Source: Sporobacter sp963677825 (GTDB taxonomy: Bacteria; Bacillota; Clostridia; Oscillospirales; Oscillospiraceae). From it: a DNA stretch of 64,000 nucleotides. Below, one piece after another: positions 1-7,598 of the stretch (its first letter is position 1; each line of letters begins with the position of its first letter). The position numbers and the translations under genes were made by a program. The notes beneath the pieces are model-generated. The model ran no database searches. It was given only the letters and a program-made list of their open reading frames with translations, and was not told the origin of the DNA. Where the stretch lies: positions 2,232,001 to 2,296,000 of the forward strand of contig CAXXEF010000001.1 in assembly GCA_963677825.2 (NCBI GenBank), given 5' to 3'.

Positions 1-1358
1 ATATAAACCGATTGTTCGACGGGGCCGATTGCTTTTTGAACCAGACGGATGACGTCTTTGGCCGAGCAGCCGTCCGTGCGCTCCAGCGGTGCGTAGATCC
101 GTTCGGCGTCCGCCTCGACCTGCGCCGCGTCAAGCGTGGGCATCGGAGCGGATTTTGCGGTGTCGGCCGCCGAATCGGCGCAGACGATACCGGCAAATAC
201 GGCGTTCAAAATACCCGACCCGCGGTTACGGCCCGGCGGTGCCGGAACGGCGCCGGGAGCGGCGCTGCCGCAGTAGCTGACGTCGCCGATGGCGTAGAGC
301 CCCGGGATTGTTGTCTGCATGTCGTGGCCGACTTTTACCGGAGACTGCTCACCGATGATGAGCGGGCAGATTTCCATGTCCGTATCGACTTTTTCCGCGT
401 TCTCGGCGTTAAGCTGCCAGAAGCGCTGGCCGTATGGGCGATACCATACGCCGGCAAGCCCGCCTTTGGGGCCTTCTTCCTGCTTGAGCACGATCGGCCC
501 CAGGTTAGCCGCCATTTGGTTATACCACTCCGCTATAGCGGTGCTGCTGATATCCGGCTCCGGGCCGGTGCGGAAGTTTTTCGTAATATGCTCGCCGTTT
601 TTGTTGTACATGAAGTTTTCGCCAAAGACGACCTCTTCGTGGCTGCGAACTTTAACGAGCTGAGAGAAGTTGCCGAACTCGGGGTTGCGCATCTCTGCGC
701 CAGCGCGATATGCCGCCGCAATGCCGTCGCCGCGGCCGTTGCTCCACATGGAACCGATGCGGTAATTCTGGCTGCCGGTCGCCAGCACGACGGACTTGGC
801 GTTGAAGGTATAAAACGTGCCGTCTAATATGCTGTAGCCGACGGCGCCGGCGATTTTACCGTCCGACGTGAGCAGGTCGGAAATGGTGACCTTGTCGAGA
901 ATTTTCACGCCCAGCTTCTCGGCTGTCTGGCGGACTTTGATCGTAATGTCCAGGTCAACGCCAATGATAGACGTCATCGGACCTGTTGGGATGACCTCAT
1001 AGCTGCCGTCTTCGCGCTTGGGCAGTCTGGCGCCCCAGTCGACGAGCTTATCGAGCATCTGATGATTCATAGAGACGTACTTAACCATCAGCTCCTGATC
1101 GCCCAGAAAACAGCCGATGGCGTTCACGTGATACGCCGCAAAATCCTCCGGCGTCATGCGGTCGAGCGCGAAATACTGCAGTACGCCGCCGCCCTTGTTG
1201 GCTTTTCCGGAATAGCCCGACGTCTGCTTCTCGACGATCAGCACGTCAACATCCGGATTTTTTTCTTTGATCGAAACCGCGGCTGTCAGCCCGGCGATGC
1301 CGCCGCCGATGACCAGCACGTCGGTGCTGAAATCTTCGCGGCCGTATTTCATATCCAT
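1..1358 (-). CDS. FAD-dependent fumarate/APS-reductase-type flavoprotein, 3' end outside window
   Basis: Translated by hand from the minus strand; the frame stays open to the window edge, so the C-terminus is missing. Near the N-terminus is a dinucleotide-binding motif (VLVIGGGIAGLTAA, residues 14-27), followed by an Glu-Lys after the second strand and a Ser-Gly-Lys-rich FAD loop. Further on are ATGSQNYRIG and, near the cut end, a second FAD segment (TTIPGLYAIGDVS). This architecture is that of the flavoprotein subunit of fumarate reductase, aspartate oxidase and adenylylsulfate reductase; the long form paired with a separate ferredoxin most resembles AprA-like proteins. The ATG at 1358 is chosen because GGAGGAG lies 7 bases upstream. 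It follows the ferredoxin gene by 14 bases, so electrons probably pass ferredoxin to FAD to an organic acceptor. The substrate is unknown; no sulfate-reduction genes are nearby, so true APS reduction is unlikely. Confidence 0.85.
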   Translation of the reverse strand, partial: MDMKYGREDFSTDVLVIGGGIAGLTAAVSIKEKNPDVDVLIVEKQTSGYSGKANKGGGVLQYFALDRMTPEDFAAYHVNAIGCFLGDQELMVKYVSMNHQMLDKLVDWGARLPKREDGSYEVIPTGPMTSIIGVDLDITIKVRQTAEKLGVKILDKVTISDLLTSDGKIAGAVGYSILDGTFYTFNAKSVVLATGSQNYRIGSMWSNGRGDGIAAAYRAGAEMRNPEFGNFSQLVKVRSHEEVVFGENFMYNKNGEHITKNFRTGPEPDISSTAIAEWYNQMAANLGPIVLKQEEGPKGGLAGVWYRPYGQRFWQLNAENAEKVDTDMEICPLIIGEQSPVKVGHDMQTTIPGLYAIGDVSYCGSAAPGAVPAPPGRNRGSGILNAVFAGIVCADSAADTAKSAPMPTLDAAQVEADAERIYAPLERTDGCSAKDVIRLVQKAIGPVEQSVY

Positions 1359-1372
1359 AGTCTGACTCCTCC

Positions 1373-1618
1373 TCACAGATAGCGGTCGAATGTCTGCAGG
1401 AGCTTTTCGCTACCGTAGTCCGGCACGACCTCGATGCAGTTCTTCTTGCAGACGGATGCACAATAAAAGCAGTGCTCGCAGTCCTCGACGTATTTGAAAA
1501 CCGGTTGTTTTTTCTCCGCGTCCCAGCGGATAACATCGACGAAGCAGGCTTTGTAGCACAGCTTGCAGCCGATACAGCACTCGGCGTTAAAACGGATTTG
1601 ATGCTTAGTGTCAATCAT
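1373..1618 (-). CDS. Ferredoxin-like protein with two [4Fe-4S] clusters
   Basis: An 81-residue protein with two Cys-x2-Cys-x2-Cys-x3-Cys motifs, at about residues 14-24 (CCIGCKLCYKAC) and 47-58 (CEHCFYCASVCKKNC). Neither motif is followed by the usual proline, and there is an extra cysteine next to each, features seen in AprB-like electron-transfer subunits. It lies between a hydrolase gene (13 bases upstream) and the flavoprotein gene (14 bases downstream) on the same strand, so it is very likely the cytoplasmic electron-donor partner of that flavoprotein. The ATG at 1618 has GGGGTGA six bases before it. The cluster assignment is well supported by the cysteines; the physiological partner is inferred from position. 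Confidence 0.88.
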   Translation of the reverse strand: MIDTKHQIRFNAECCIGCKLCYKACFVDVIRWDAEKKQPVFKYVEDCEHCFYCASVCKKNCIEVVPDYGSEKLLQTFDRYL

Positions 1619-1631
1619 GGTCGTTCACCCC

Positions 1632-2435
1632 TTAAAAATTGTCGCGTTCTTCCGGGAAGATTTTAGGCAGCAGCGCCGCCAGATTTGTAAATTCCTTTAT
1701 GTTGTGCAGGTTCAGTGCGCGCAGCGGGAATTCCGGTATGCTTACGCCGTCCGGCAGGACTTTGACGAGCTTGCCCTTTTGGACCCCGTAGCCCATCCAG
1801 AACCTTGTGCGCAGCTCTACGCCGCCCTCGATCTCGCGCATAAAGTGGCACATAATGGTGCCGGGCTTGCCGTCCGGGCCGAACCCGTGGGCGCACACGA
1901 TCGTCGCGCAGGAGCTTGTGCCGATTTTAGACACGTCGAAGCCGAGGTCACCCGGATTTTTAAAGTTGATGATGATGTCCTCAGGGCCTGTCCCGACATC
2001 CTCGTATACGAGATGTGTCGTGTCCCAGTAACGCTCCTTGTAGGAGAGCATCGGGTTTCTGCCCTTCTCCTTTTGCTGCGATACGGCGCGGTAATGATCG
2101 TACGGATCCCAGATCGTATAGCGTAAATTGTCAAGGCCGTGCCAGGCAAACCACCAGTCGAACATCTCGGCGGTCACACCCGGCATCTTGACGAGATTTG
2201 AGATATACCCTGTCCCGTCGGGCATGACACAGTAGCCGATCTCTTCGTCGAAGTAGCCCGGATCAAACAGGCGGTTGCGGGCCTGCGCCGGCAGAGCCTT
2301 GGCGGGATCCATCGGCCCCTTGAGCACCTTTGCGTAATGCTCCGGCGGTGCATCAACCATGTCTTCCAGGTAATATTTAAAGTAAGACTTCTTTTTGTCT
2401 TCTTCAGTAATGGGCACTTTCTGAAGCTCCTGCAT
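1632..2435 (-). CDS. PhlG-like (DAPG/phloretin hydrolase family) zinc C-C hydrolase
   Basis: A 267-residue protein that I place in the 2,4-diacetylphloroglucinol hydrolase (PhlG) / phloretin hydrolase family, zinc enzymes that cleave a carbon-carbon bond between an acyl group and a phenolic ring. Typical family stretches are GVTAEMFDWWFAWHGLDNLR (86-105) and IWDPYDHYRA (109-118). Plausible zinc ligands are His114, Glu145 in HLVYEDVG, and the His197-x3-Glu201 pair in MCHFMREIEGG, matching the His/Glu/His/Glu type of site known for PhlG. I start at the ATG at 2435, which has GGAAAGGAA eight bases upstream; an upstream TTG-type extension of 21 codons has no such site. It is the first gene of a set with the ferredoxin and flavoprotein, under a LysR gene 107 bases upstream. 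Phenolic substrate is inferred. Confidence 0.82.
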   Translation of the reverse strand: MQELQKVPITEEDKKKSYFKYYLEDMVDAPPEHYAKVLKGPMDPAKALPAQARNRLFDPGYFDEEIGYCVMPDGTGYISNLVKMPGVTAEMFDWWFAWHGLDNLRYTIWDPYDHYRAVSQQKEKGRNPMLSYKERYWDTTHLVYEDVGTGPEDIIINFKNPGDLGFDVSKIGTSSCATIVCAHGFGPDGKPGTIMCHFMREIEGGVELRTRFWMGYGVQKGKLVKVLPDGVSIPEFPLRALNLHNIKEFTNLAALLPKIFPEERDNF

Positions 2436-2542
2436 AATATCGATTCCTTTCCGAAAAAATAAGGCCCCGATCAAAATTGTACATAATGACCGAGGCATAC
2501 TATAAAAATATTAACTTGTTTAGACACAACTGTAAAATTCGT

Positions 2543-3430
2543 TTATTCTATGAGCTCATAACTTGATACGAAGTTCGGTATGCACAGATTGCTGTTTGAG
2601 TTGTTCCAAGCGAGCACGAGATCCAGCGGGTTGAGTTCAGGCAAATGGACAACGCCAATACGGCTGTTGAAAACCGCGATATTATTAATGCTGCCAATGG
2701 CCACGCCTTTGCCGGATTCGAGATGCAGGATTTGCCCATTGACATCGGGCGCGTCCAGCGTTTTTGGCGTGAAGCCGACCTTTTGGCACTCTTGCATCAG
2801 CAGGGCATTGATGGTCGGCGACTCGCGCGTGGAGACGTTAACGAACAACTCGTCTTTAAAGTCGGCGAGCTTCACATCCGCCTTGTGCGCAAGCGGATGA
2901 TTAAGCGTCAGGATCATCACAGACTCGACGCTGTAAAGCTTCTCATAGTCCAGCCATGGCTTGTCGGCGACATCCAGCTTGAGCATCACCGCCAAATCCA
3001 GCGTTTTATCGTAGAGCCGCTGCAGTAATTCGCTGTGACTACCGCGGCGCAGTGATAAATCGATATCGGGGTTGTCTGCCTGGAAGCGGTCAAGCAGCGT
3101 CAGCGTCCGCTCATCGATGCGGTCGCTGCTGAGTAGACCAATACTCAGTGTGCCGCTTTTTCCGGCGTGAATGCTTTTCGCTTTTTGAAGCAGGTTTTCG
3201 AACTGCTCCTTCATATCCGTCAAACCGGCGTACATAGCGGTGCCGGCCGGTGTTAGACAAGTGCCTTTGTTCTTTTTGTTGCGAATGAAAAGTTTGATTC
3301 CCCATTCGTCTTCCAGCGCGTGTATGTTATGGCTGAAAGCGGGCTGGGAAATATGCAGCTCGATGGCGCTTTCGGTAAAACTTAAACACTGAGCCGCTTT
3401 GAGAAAGCATAGAACCTGCATGGTGTTCAT
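2543..3430 (-). CDS. LysR family transcriptional regulator
   Basis: A 295-residue regulator with the usual layout: an N-terminal winged helix-turn-helix at residues 1-60 (AAQCLSFTESAIELHISQPA contains the recognition helix) and a C-terminal periplasmic-binding-protein-like effector domain from about residue 90. The ATG at 3430 is preceded by GAAAGGT at good spacing. It is on the same strand and just upstream of the hydrolase-ferredoxin-flavoprotein genes, instead of the more common divergent arrangement, with a 107-base gap that could hold its operator. By family behaviour it should sense a small aromatic or acidic ligand and control the downstream catabolic genes; the ligand cannot be told from the sequence. 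Confidence 0.9.
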   Translation of the reverse strand: MNTMQVLCFLKAAQCLSFTESAIELHISQPAFSHNIHALEDEWGIKLFIRNKKNKGTCLTPAGTAMYAGLTDMKEQFENLLQKAKSIHAGKSGTLSIGLLSSDRIDERTLTLLDRFQADNPDIDLSLRRGSHSELLQRLYDKTLDLAVMLKLDVADKPWLDYEKLYSVESVMILTLNHPLAHKADVKLADFKDELFVNVSTRESPTINALLMQECQKVGFTPKTLDAPDVNGQILHLESGKGVAIGSINNIAVFNSRIGVVHLPELNPLDLVLAWNNSNSNLCIPNFVSSYELIE

Positions 3431-3489
3431 ACTGTTTACCTTTCGACGTATAAAAAACGACTTGTACCATATCTCGTTGCTAATAACTT

Positions 3490-3519
3490 ATAATAATCAT
3501 GCTACACCAAAATAGTCAA
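3490..3519 (-). promoter_or_regulatory. Probable sigma-A promoter of the LysR gene
   Basis: On the minus strand TTGACT and TATTAT are separated by 18 bases and lie about 60 bases before the LysR start codon. Confidence 0.5.
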
Positions 3520-3614
3520 GTCATCGTTCGGTAAAATAGCATTTTGGCTGTGTCAATGATGTAAATAGAACACCGATTTTCTTAATAATCACCATGGTGA
3601 CTGTATAAAAGCCG

Positions 3615-3798
3615 GTAAATCGAATAAGGCTAACCGTCGCTTGCTTCAATGAAGCGAGCGGGGAGCCAAGCTACAATGTATGTTGCCGCTTTCTGGGGCG
3701 CGTATTCGCATAAAGTCACGTATGGCATAGGGTTACAGGGGCAGCCTGCGTCCTGCCACTTGCCTTCACCGAAGAGCGGTTGTCTGACGGTCCCTTCC
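3615..3798 (+). ncRNA. Structured RNA candidate with partial resemblance to the ydaO c-di-AMP riboswitch
   Basis: This gene-free, GC-rich stretch in an AT-rich gap has the look of a structured RNA. A 5' segment at 3636-3670 forms CGCTT, a hairpin (GCTTC-aat-GAAGC), then GAGCGGGGAGCCA, which recalls the ydaO element's start (CGCTTAA, hairpin, AGCGGGGGACCCA). Next come TGGGGCG at 3694, GGCATAGGG at 3724 and CACCGAA at 3767, in the order in which ydaO has TGGGGTGAAT, GGTAGGG and CCGAA. The 3' signature CAGCTAACC and the closing P1 strand are not where they should be. It points toward the CPBP gene's 3' end and lies 1 kb before the SH3/NlpC-P60 gene, a classic ydaO target. I regard it as a truncated or divergent member, or an unrelated RNA. 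Confidence 0.35.
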
Positions 3799-3805
3799 AA
3801 ATACA

Positions 3806-4612
3806 TTACGTTTCAAATGGCTTCGTTAATTCTTTTGCCGATTTTAATTTATACACAATAACAATAACAGCTGCAAATATTAGCTGCACCCCAAAAAATA
3901 CGTATCGCCCAAAAGATGTATCCCAATAAACAAATAAAGCACTTGCTAAGTTAGCACTCCAATGGTGAATGATCATAGCGCTCAGGCTACCTTTTGTATT
4001 TATATATAACCATGAGTAAATAATAGCACCCACAGCAGTAACCGCGATGAATTCCCATATAGGTATGTGGGACTGTACAGTCCCTTCAATAAAGTGCAAC
4101 GGCAAATGCCAAAGACCATGCAGTGCACCTAAAATAAGACTGGCGATAACCAAAGGGAACTTTTTAAGAAGCATTGGAAGTGCGTACCCTCGCCAACCGA
4201 ATTCCTCCAACGGACCTCCGGCGAAGAAAAGAAATACAACAAATAGCAGCAATGGCATACCGACATTGCCAATGATGAACGGCTTATTTTCAATCGCCGA
4301 CTTGATATAAAATGAGATTCCTACAATTATAAAAGGTATCACCACGACCGCAATGAGCCATAGTTTATTAAACTTCCAGCTCCAAGCGCTTTTCAATAGT
4401 TCTTTAACGCCGCTTTTACCTTCTGAACAAGCAAGAATAATAATTGCGGCAAGTCCCGGACCGAGAAGCGCAAACTGTCCGATGAACAATAAAATCTCGG
4501 GGACGGCCAAACCGGCTGAGTTTAAAAGCGGAGAGAGCCATAGCAGCCATGAAATTGCAAATGCAAGGATAAAAAAGAATATAAGCTTCATAGATATGAG
4601 TTTGTTCTTCAT
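3806..4612 (-). CDS. CPBP (CAAX/Abi) family intramembrane metalloprotease
   Basis: A 268-residue membrane protein with about eight hydrophobic segments. The family's active-site motifs are present in order: EEFGWRG (Glu-Glu-x3-Arg, about residues 137-143), HGLWHLPLHF (about 165-174) and HHWSAN near residue 219. Members of this family include type II CAAX proteases and bacteriocin self-immunity proteins. The ATG at 4612 has AGGT upstream. It stands alone, convergent with nothing and divergent from the NlpC/P60 gene. Its AT-rich base use differs from the GC-rich core further along and suggests independent acquisition. Substrate unknown. Confidence 0.85.
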   Translation of the reverse strand: MKNKLISMKLIFFFILAFAISWLLWLSPLLNSAGLAVPEILLFIGQFALLGPGLAAIIILACSEGKSGVKELLKSAWSWKFNKLWLIAVVVIPFIIVGISFYIKSAIENKPFIIGNVGMPLLLFVVFLFFAGGPLEEFGWRGYALPMLLKKFPLVIASLILGALHGLWHLPLHFIEGTVQSHIPIWEFIAVTAVGAIIYSWLYINTKGSLSAMIIHHWSANLASALFVYWDTSFGRYVFFGVQLIFAAVIVIVYKLKSAKELTKPFET

Positions 4613-4699
4613 AAGGTTACCTCATAAAATAATCAATAACGACAATATATACTCTTATTATACTTAAAGAAAGCGGATTGTATATTTTGATACAAAGTA

Positions 4700-4728
4700 T
4701 TGACAACTGGTTACAAATTAGATACAAT
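4700..4728 (+). promoter_or_regulatory. Consensus sigma-A promoter for the SH3/NlpC-P60 gene
   Basis: TTGACA at 4700-4705 and TACAAT at 4723-4728 with exactly 17 bases between, 56 bases before the start codon. This is one of the best promoter matches in the window. Confidence 0.8.
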
Positions 4729-4784
4729 GTGCGTGTTTCCGACATTTTCCACTGTGAACAGTTGCTGCACAGAAAGGACGCACG

Positions 4785-5684
4785 ATGAAAAGTATTAAAA
4801 AAATCATTGCTATGATCTTATCGCTCTGCGTCATCAGCAGCTTCGCGCTGATCAGCGCGTCGGCGGCACCGATCGCCGACGGCGCCGGCAAAGTGACGTG
4901 TGACGTCCTCAATTTGCGGGAAGAACCAAACACGAACTGCACGGTTCTGACGACGCTGGTTAACAGCGATACCGTCGTCATTCTGGATCAGCCAAACAGC
5001 GGCTGGTATCATGTCAGCGCCTATGGAACAGTCGGGTATGTCAGCGCCGATTACATCGGAGAAGTCGAGGCTGCCAAGAATTTTACGGCTGTAGCCAAGC
5101 TGATCGGCGATGATGTCCGGATGCGGGCGAGACCTAATACCTCCTCAGATATTCTCGGTACATATTCGTCCGGCGCGATCATGGACGTCATTGGTATTAA
5201 CAACGGTTGGTACAAGGTTAAATATGACGGTAATACCGGTTACATACGCTCCGACTTCCTGGAACTGACGGGCCGCGGCACACAGACCGCATCCTCAAGC
5301 ACGGCGCTGAGCGAGGGGCAGAAGATTGCCGAGTTCGCGATGCAATTTAATGGTTACAACTACGTTTATGGAGCGGAATCTCCCAGCGTAGGCTTCGACT
5401 GTTCCGGTTTGATTTACTATGTTTACGGTCAGTTTGGTTATTCACTTTCAAGAACTGCGTCGTCGCAATACGCAAACAACGGATGGATCGTCTCCCAATC
5501 CGCGCTTCGGCCGGGTGATGTGGTCTTTTTCGGAACCAGTGATAAGATCTACCATGTGGGGCTGTATATCGGCAACAATGAGTTTATCCATGCGTGCGAC
5601 TCCAATACCGGCGTTATCATCAGCAGTTTGGACAGCAGATGGGGCACCACGTCGTGGTACGGCGCCAAACGGATCGTGAACTAA
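4785..5684 (+). CDS. Secreted cell-wall hydrolase: two SH3b domains and NlpC/P60 peptidase
   Basis: A 299-residue exported protein. Residues 1-29 form a signal peptide with a Lys-rich start and an ALISASAA end. Two bacterial SH3 domains follow (about 36-92 and 103-163), each with a VNLREEPN- or VRMRARPN-like strand, and both probably bind peptidoglycan. The C-terminal NlpC/P60 domain (about 180-299) has the catalytic Cys in GFDCSGLIYYVYG (near 205), His in IYHVGLYIG (near 256) and a third polar residue in EFIHACD (near 268). Such enzymes cut gamma-D-Glu to diamino acid links in stem peptides. AAAGGA precedes the ATG at 4785. It is monocistronic, with its own consensus promoter and a strong terminator. 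Confidence 0.93.
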   Translation: MKSIKKIIAMILSLCVISSFALISASAAPIADGAGKVTCDVLNLREEPNTNCTVLTTLVNSDTVVILDQPNSGWYHVSAYGTVGYVSADYIGEVEAAKNFTAVAKLIGDDVRMRARPNTSSDILGTYSSGAIMDVIGINNGWYKVKYDGNTGYIRSDFLELTGRGTQTASSSTALSEGQKIAEFAMQFNGYNYVYGAESPSVGFDCSGLIYYVYGQFGYSLSRTASSQYANNGWIVSQSALRPGDVVFFGTSDKIYHVGLYIGNNEFIHACDSNTGVIISSLDSRWGTTSWYGAKRIVN

Positions 5685-5750
5685 TCCGGCAGCGCGTTGA
5701 GAGACTAAGCACCTTGTGTACGCCGTTGTAAACGGATCTAAATTAATAAA

Positions 5751-5802
5751 AAAGACCTTGATAGTTGGGCGCTAACGCCAAAATATCAAGGTTTTCTTTT
5801 TA
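5751..5802. terminator. Bidirectional intrinsic terminator
   Basis: CCTTGATA and TATCAAGG (5756-5763 and 5784-5791) pair around a GGGCGctaaCGCC-containing loop. Runs of A before and T after the stem allow termination of both the NlpC/P60 gene and the converging GGDEF gene. Confidence 0.85.
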
Positions 5803-5879
5803 TGGATTGGGCACAGACGTGACCGAGATACAAACGCTGTTGTTTTCGCCGGTGGGATACCTGCCAGCCGCGTGTGTAC

Positions 5880-7262
5880 TTAGGATAAATGTCGGTGCGC
5901 AAACAACTGCCGATAATTTTTGTGATTGATCTTTTTCTCAGCATACATTCGGCTGTCGGCTTCTTTGACTGCGTCGTTAATAGATTTCGGATCGTGGCGG
6001 TCCGTAATAGAGCCGCCGACAGACATGCTTAATGGAAAAGGCGGATCGGCCTTGTTATATGATTCGATTTGGGCTTTAATCCGCAGGCAGGCTTGTTCGA
6101 CCGCGGCTTTTTCACTGGAGGGCATTATGATAATAAATTCGTCGCCGCCGATACGGACAACAATGTCGTTTTTGCGAAAGCTGCTCCGAATAATCTTGCT
6201 GGCGGCCACAAGCAGCGCGTCCCCACTTAAATGCCCGTATTGATCGTTTACCAGCTTTAATCCGTCAATATCGATCGAAACGATTCCAACAGGGCTGAAG
6301 CCGCCTTTTGAGATGTTGCGTACGGCTTCTTCCAGATAAGTTCTATTATACAGGCCTGTCAGCTTGTCATGGAAGCTGATATATCTGAGCTTTTGCTCAA
6401 TGGTTTTATAGTCTGTCAGGTCATTGAAAATAATGATCGTACCGTCATACTTACTGCTCACATCAAGCATTTTTCGAAGTATCACTTGAACAATCCGGTG
6501 CCCCATTGTGGGTGAACTAAACTCTTTCTCGATACGCATTTCCGGCTCATGGCTTTCAACAAACTTGATATAATCATCGTAAAGCCAGGGCATAACATCT
6601 TTGATAGTTTTGGGTGTTTCTTGTGTTGAATAGTAGATCAAACCCGGGCTATGCGCTTCTTTTTGCAGCATCTGCAGCGCTGCGAAATTCATGTTAATGC
6701 AGTGATGCTCTGTATCAATTAAAAAGGACGGATTAGGAGAACTTTCAAATATCGTCAGATACTTATTTTTTTCATTTGTAAGCTTAATATTGGTTGTTTG
6801 AAGTTCATCATTAATTGCGTTTTGGGAAAGGCCGGTCCACTCGATTGTAAAAGCGATTTCGTTATGGTCAAAGAACCGGTTTATCCACTGATGGTATAGC
6901 GGCAGCTTTTGAGGATCTGAAAACTTTTCGTCGATTAAATCATGATAGGATTGCCGGTAATACTTCATTAGAGACAAAAACGATTTCATCGTAATGCCCC
7001 TGCCGCGGTGCCGCTGCGCTTCGATGACGCCAAAACTCGATATCGGGTCGTTTGAAAAATCATGATCAACCTCAATATCCGATATCCCGGAGCTGATATG
7101 CAAAGCATCTACAAACGCTGCGGATAGACCGGATATAGACGCTGCCCAAGCTTCTTCAAGGGTCGAGGTATACTTTGTATACCCAAGCAGCTTGGCATAT
7201 TCTAAAATTCGGCGCATTAAGAATAATTGATTATTCTGGATTACTTCAACAAGATCATTCAA
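5880..7262 (-). CDS. PAS-GGDEF diguanylate cyclase with N-terminal sensory domain
   Basis: A 460-residue cytoplasmic protein without membrane segments. Residues 1-165 form an all-helical domain, possibly a four-helix or globin-like sensor that I do not recognise. A coiled linker leads to a PAS domain (about 172-290; FESSPNPSFLIDTEHHC). The C-terminal GGDEF domain (about 305-455) has the intact active site RIGGDEF and, five residues before GGDEF, an RKND that fits the RxxD inhibitory I-site, so it should make cyclic di-GMP under product control. The start is TTG at 7262, chosen because AAGGAG lies eight bases upstream. It is monocistronic. The signal sensed is unknown. Confidence 0.88.
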   Translation of the reverse strand: MNDLVEVIQNNQLFLMRRILEYAKLLGYTKYTSTLEEAWAASISGLSAAFVDALHISSGISDIEVDHDFSNDPISSFGVIEAQRHRGRGITMKSFLSLMKYYRQSYHDLIDEKFSDPQKLPLYHQWINRFFDHNEIAFTIEWTGLSQNAINDELQTTNIKLTNEKNKYLTIFESSPNPSFLIDTEHHCINMNFAALQMLQKEAHSPGLIYYSTQETPKTIKDVMPWLYDDYIKFVESHEPEMRIEKEFSSPTMGHRIVQVILRKMLDVSSKYDGTIIIFNDLTDYKTIEQKLRYISFHDKLTGLYNRTYLEEAVRNISKGGFSPVGIVSIDIDGLKLVNDQYGHLSGDALLVAASKIIRSSFRKNDIVVRIGGDEFIIIMPSSEKAAVEQACLRIKAQIESYNKADPPFPLSMSVGGSITDRHDPKSINDAVKEADSRMYAEKKINHKNYRQLFAHRHLS

Positions 7263-7598
7263 GGTGTTGTCTCCTTGTATAGTCAGTATATAAAGAATAT
7301 CGTTCAGTTTTGCATGAAGTTTAGCCTGGGCGTAATAAATTTATATAGAATATAAAGCAATGGACTATAACTAAACGCCCTGTAGTAATTATAACTACAG
7401 GGCGTTTCAATGGGTGGCGCGATTTAACCCAAACAAACGATATATGCCTTGTAGGTGAGTCTGCGCTGGCAATAGAGTTGTTCTAACTCAAAACAAAGCC
7501 TGGCCCAAATAGCGATTCAAACGTAAACTTAGCTAAAAATTCTTTGGAATTAATAACAAGCTGCAGCCATTCTTAAGGTTTAGCCGCTGGCAGCCTAT
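7263..7598. other. Intergenic region with one hairpin
   Basis: This 336-base gap holds the upstream region of the GGDEF gene and the downstream region of the LTA synthase gene. Apart from the inverted repeat at 7373-7407 I see no gene or recognised RNA. Confidence 0.6.
7373..7407. terminator. Perfect inverted repeat, possible terminator
   Basis: AAACGCCCTGTAG and CTACAGGGCGTTT form a 13-base-pair stem with a 9-base AT loop. The T run after the stem is short, so its efficiency is uncertain. No gene ends immediately beside it on either strand. Confidence 0.55.

Noticed and set aside
1..1618. True dissimilatory APS reductase (AprAB)
   Set aside because: No sulfate-reduction neighbours are visible and the genes sit with a PhlG-like hydrolase and LysR regulator; a different organic acceptor is more likely.
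3740..3765. A B12-box-like string (GCCTGCGTCCTGCCAC) that could mean a cobalamin riboswitch
   Set aside because: The other cobalamin-riboswitch blocks (GGGAA, GGTG, GCCACTGT in the right order) are absent, and the ydaO-like blocks fit the same stretch better.
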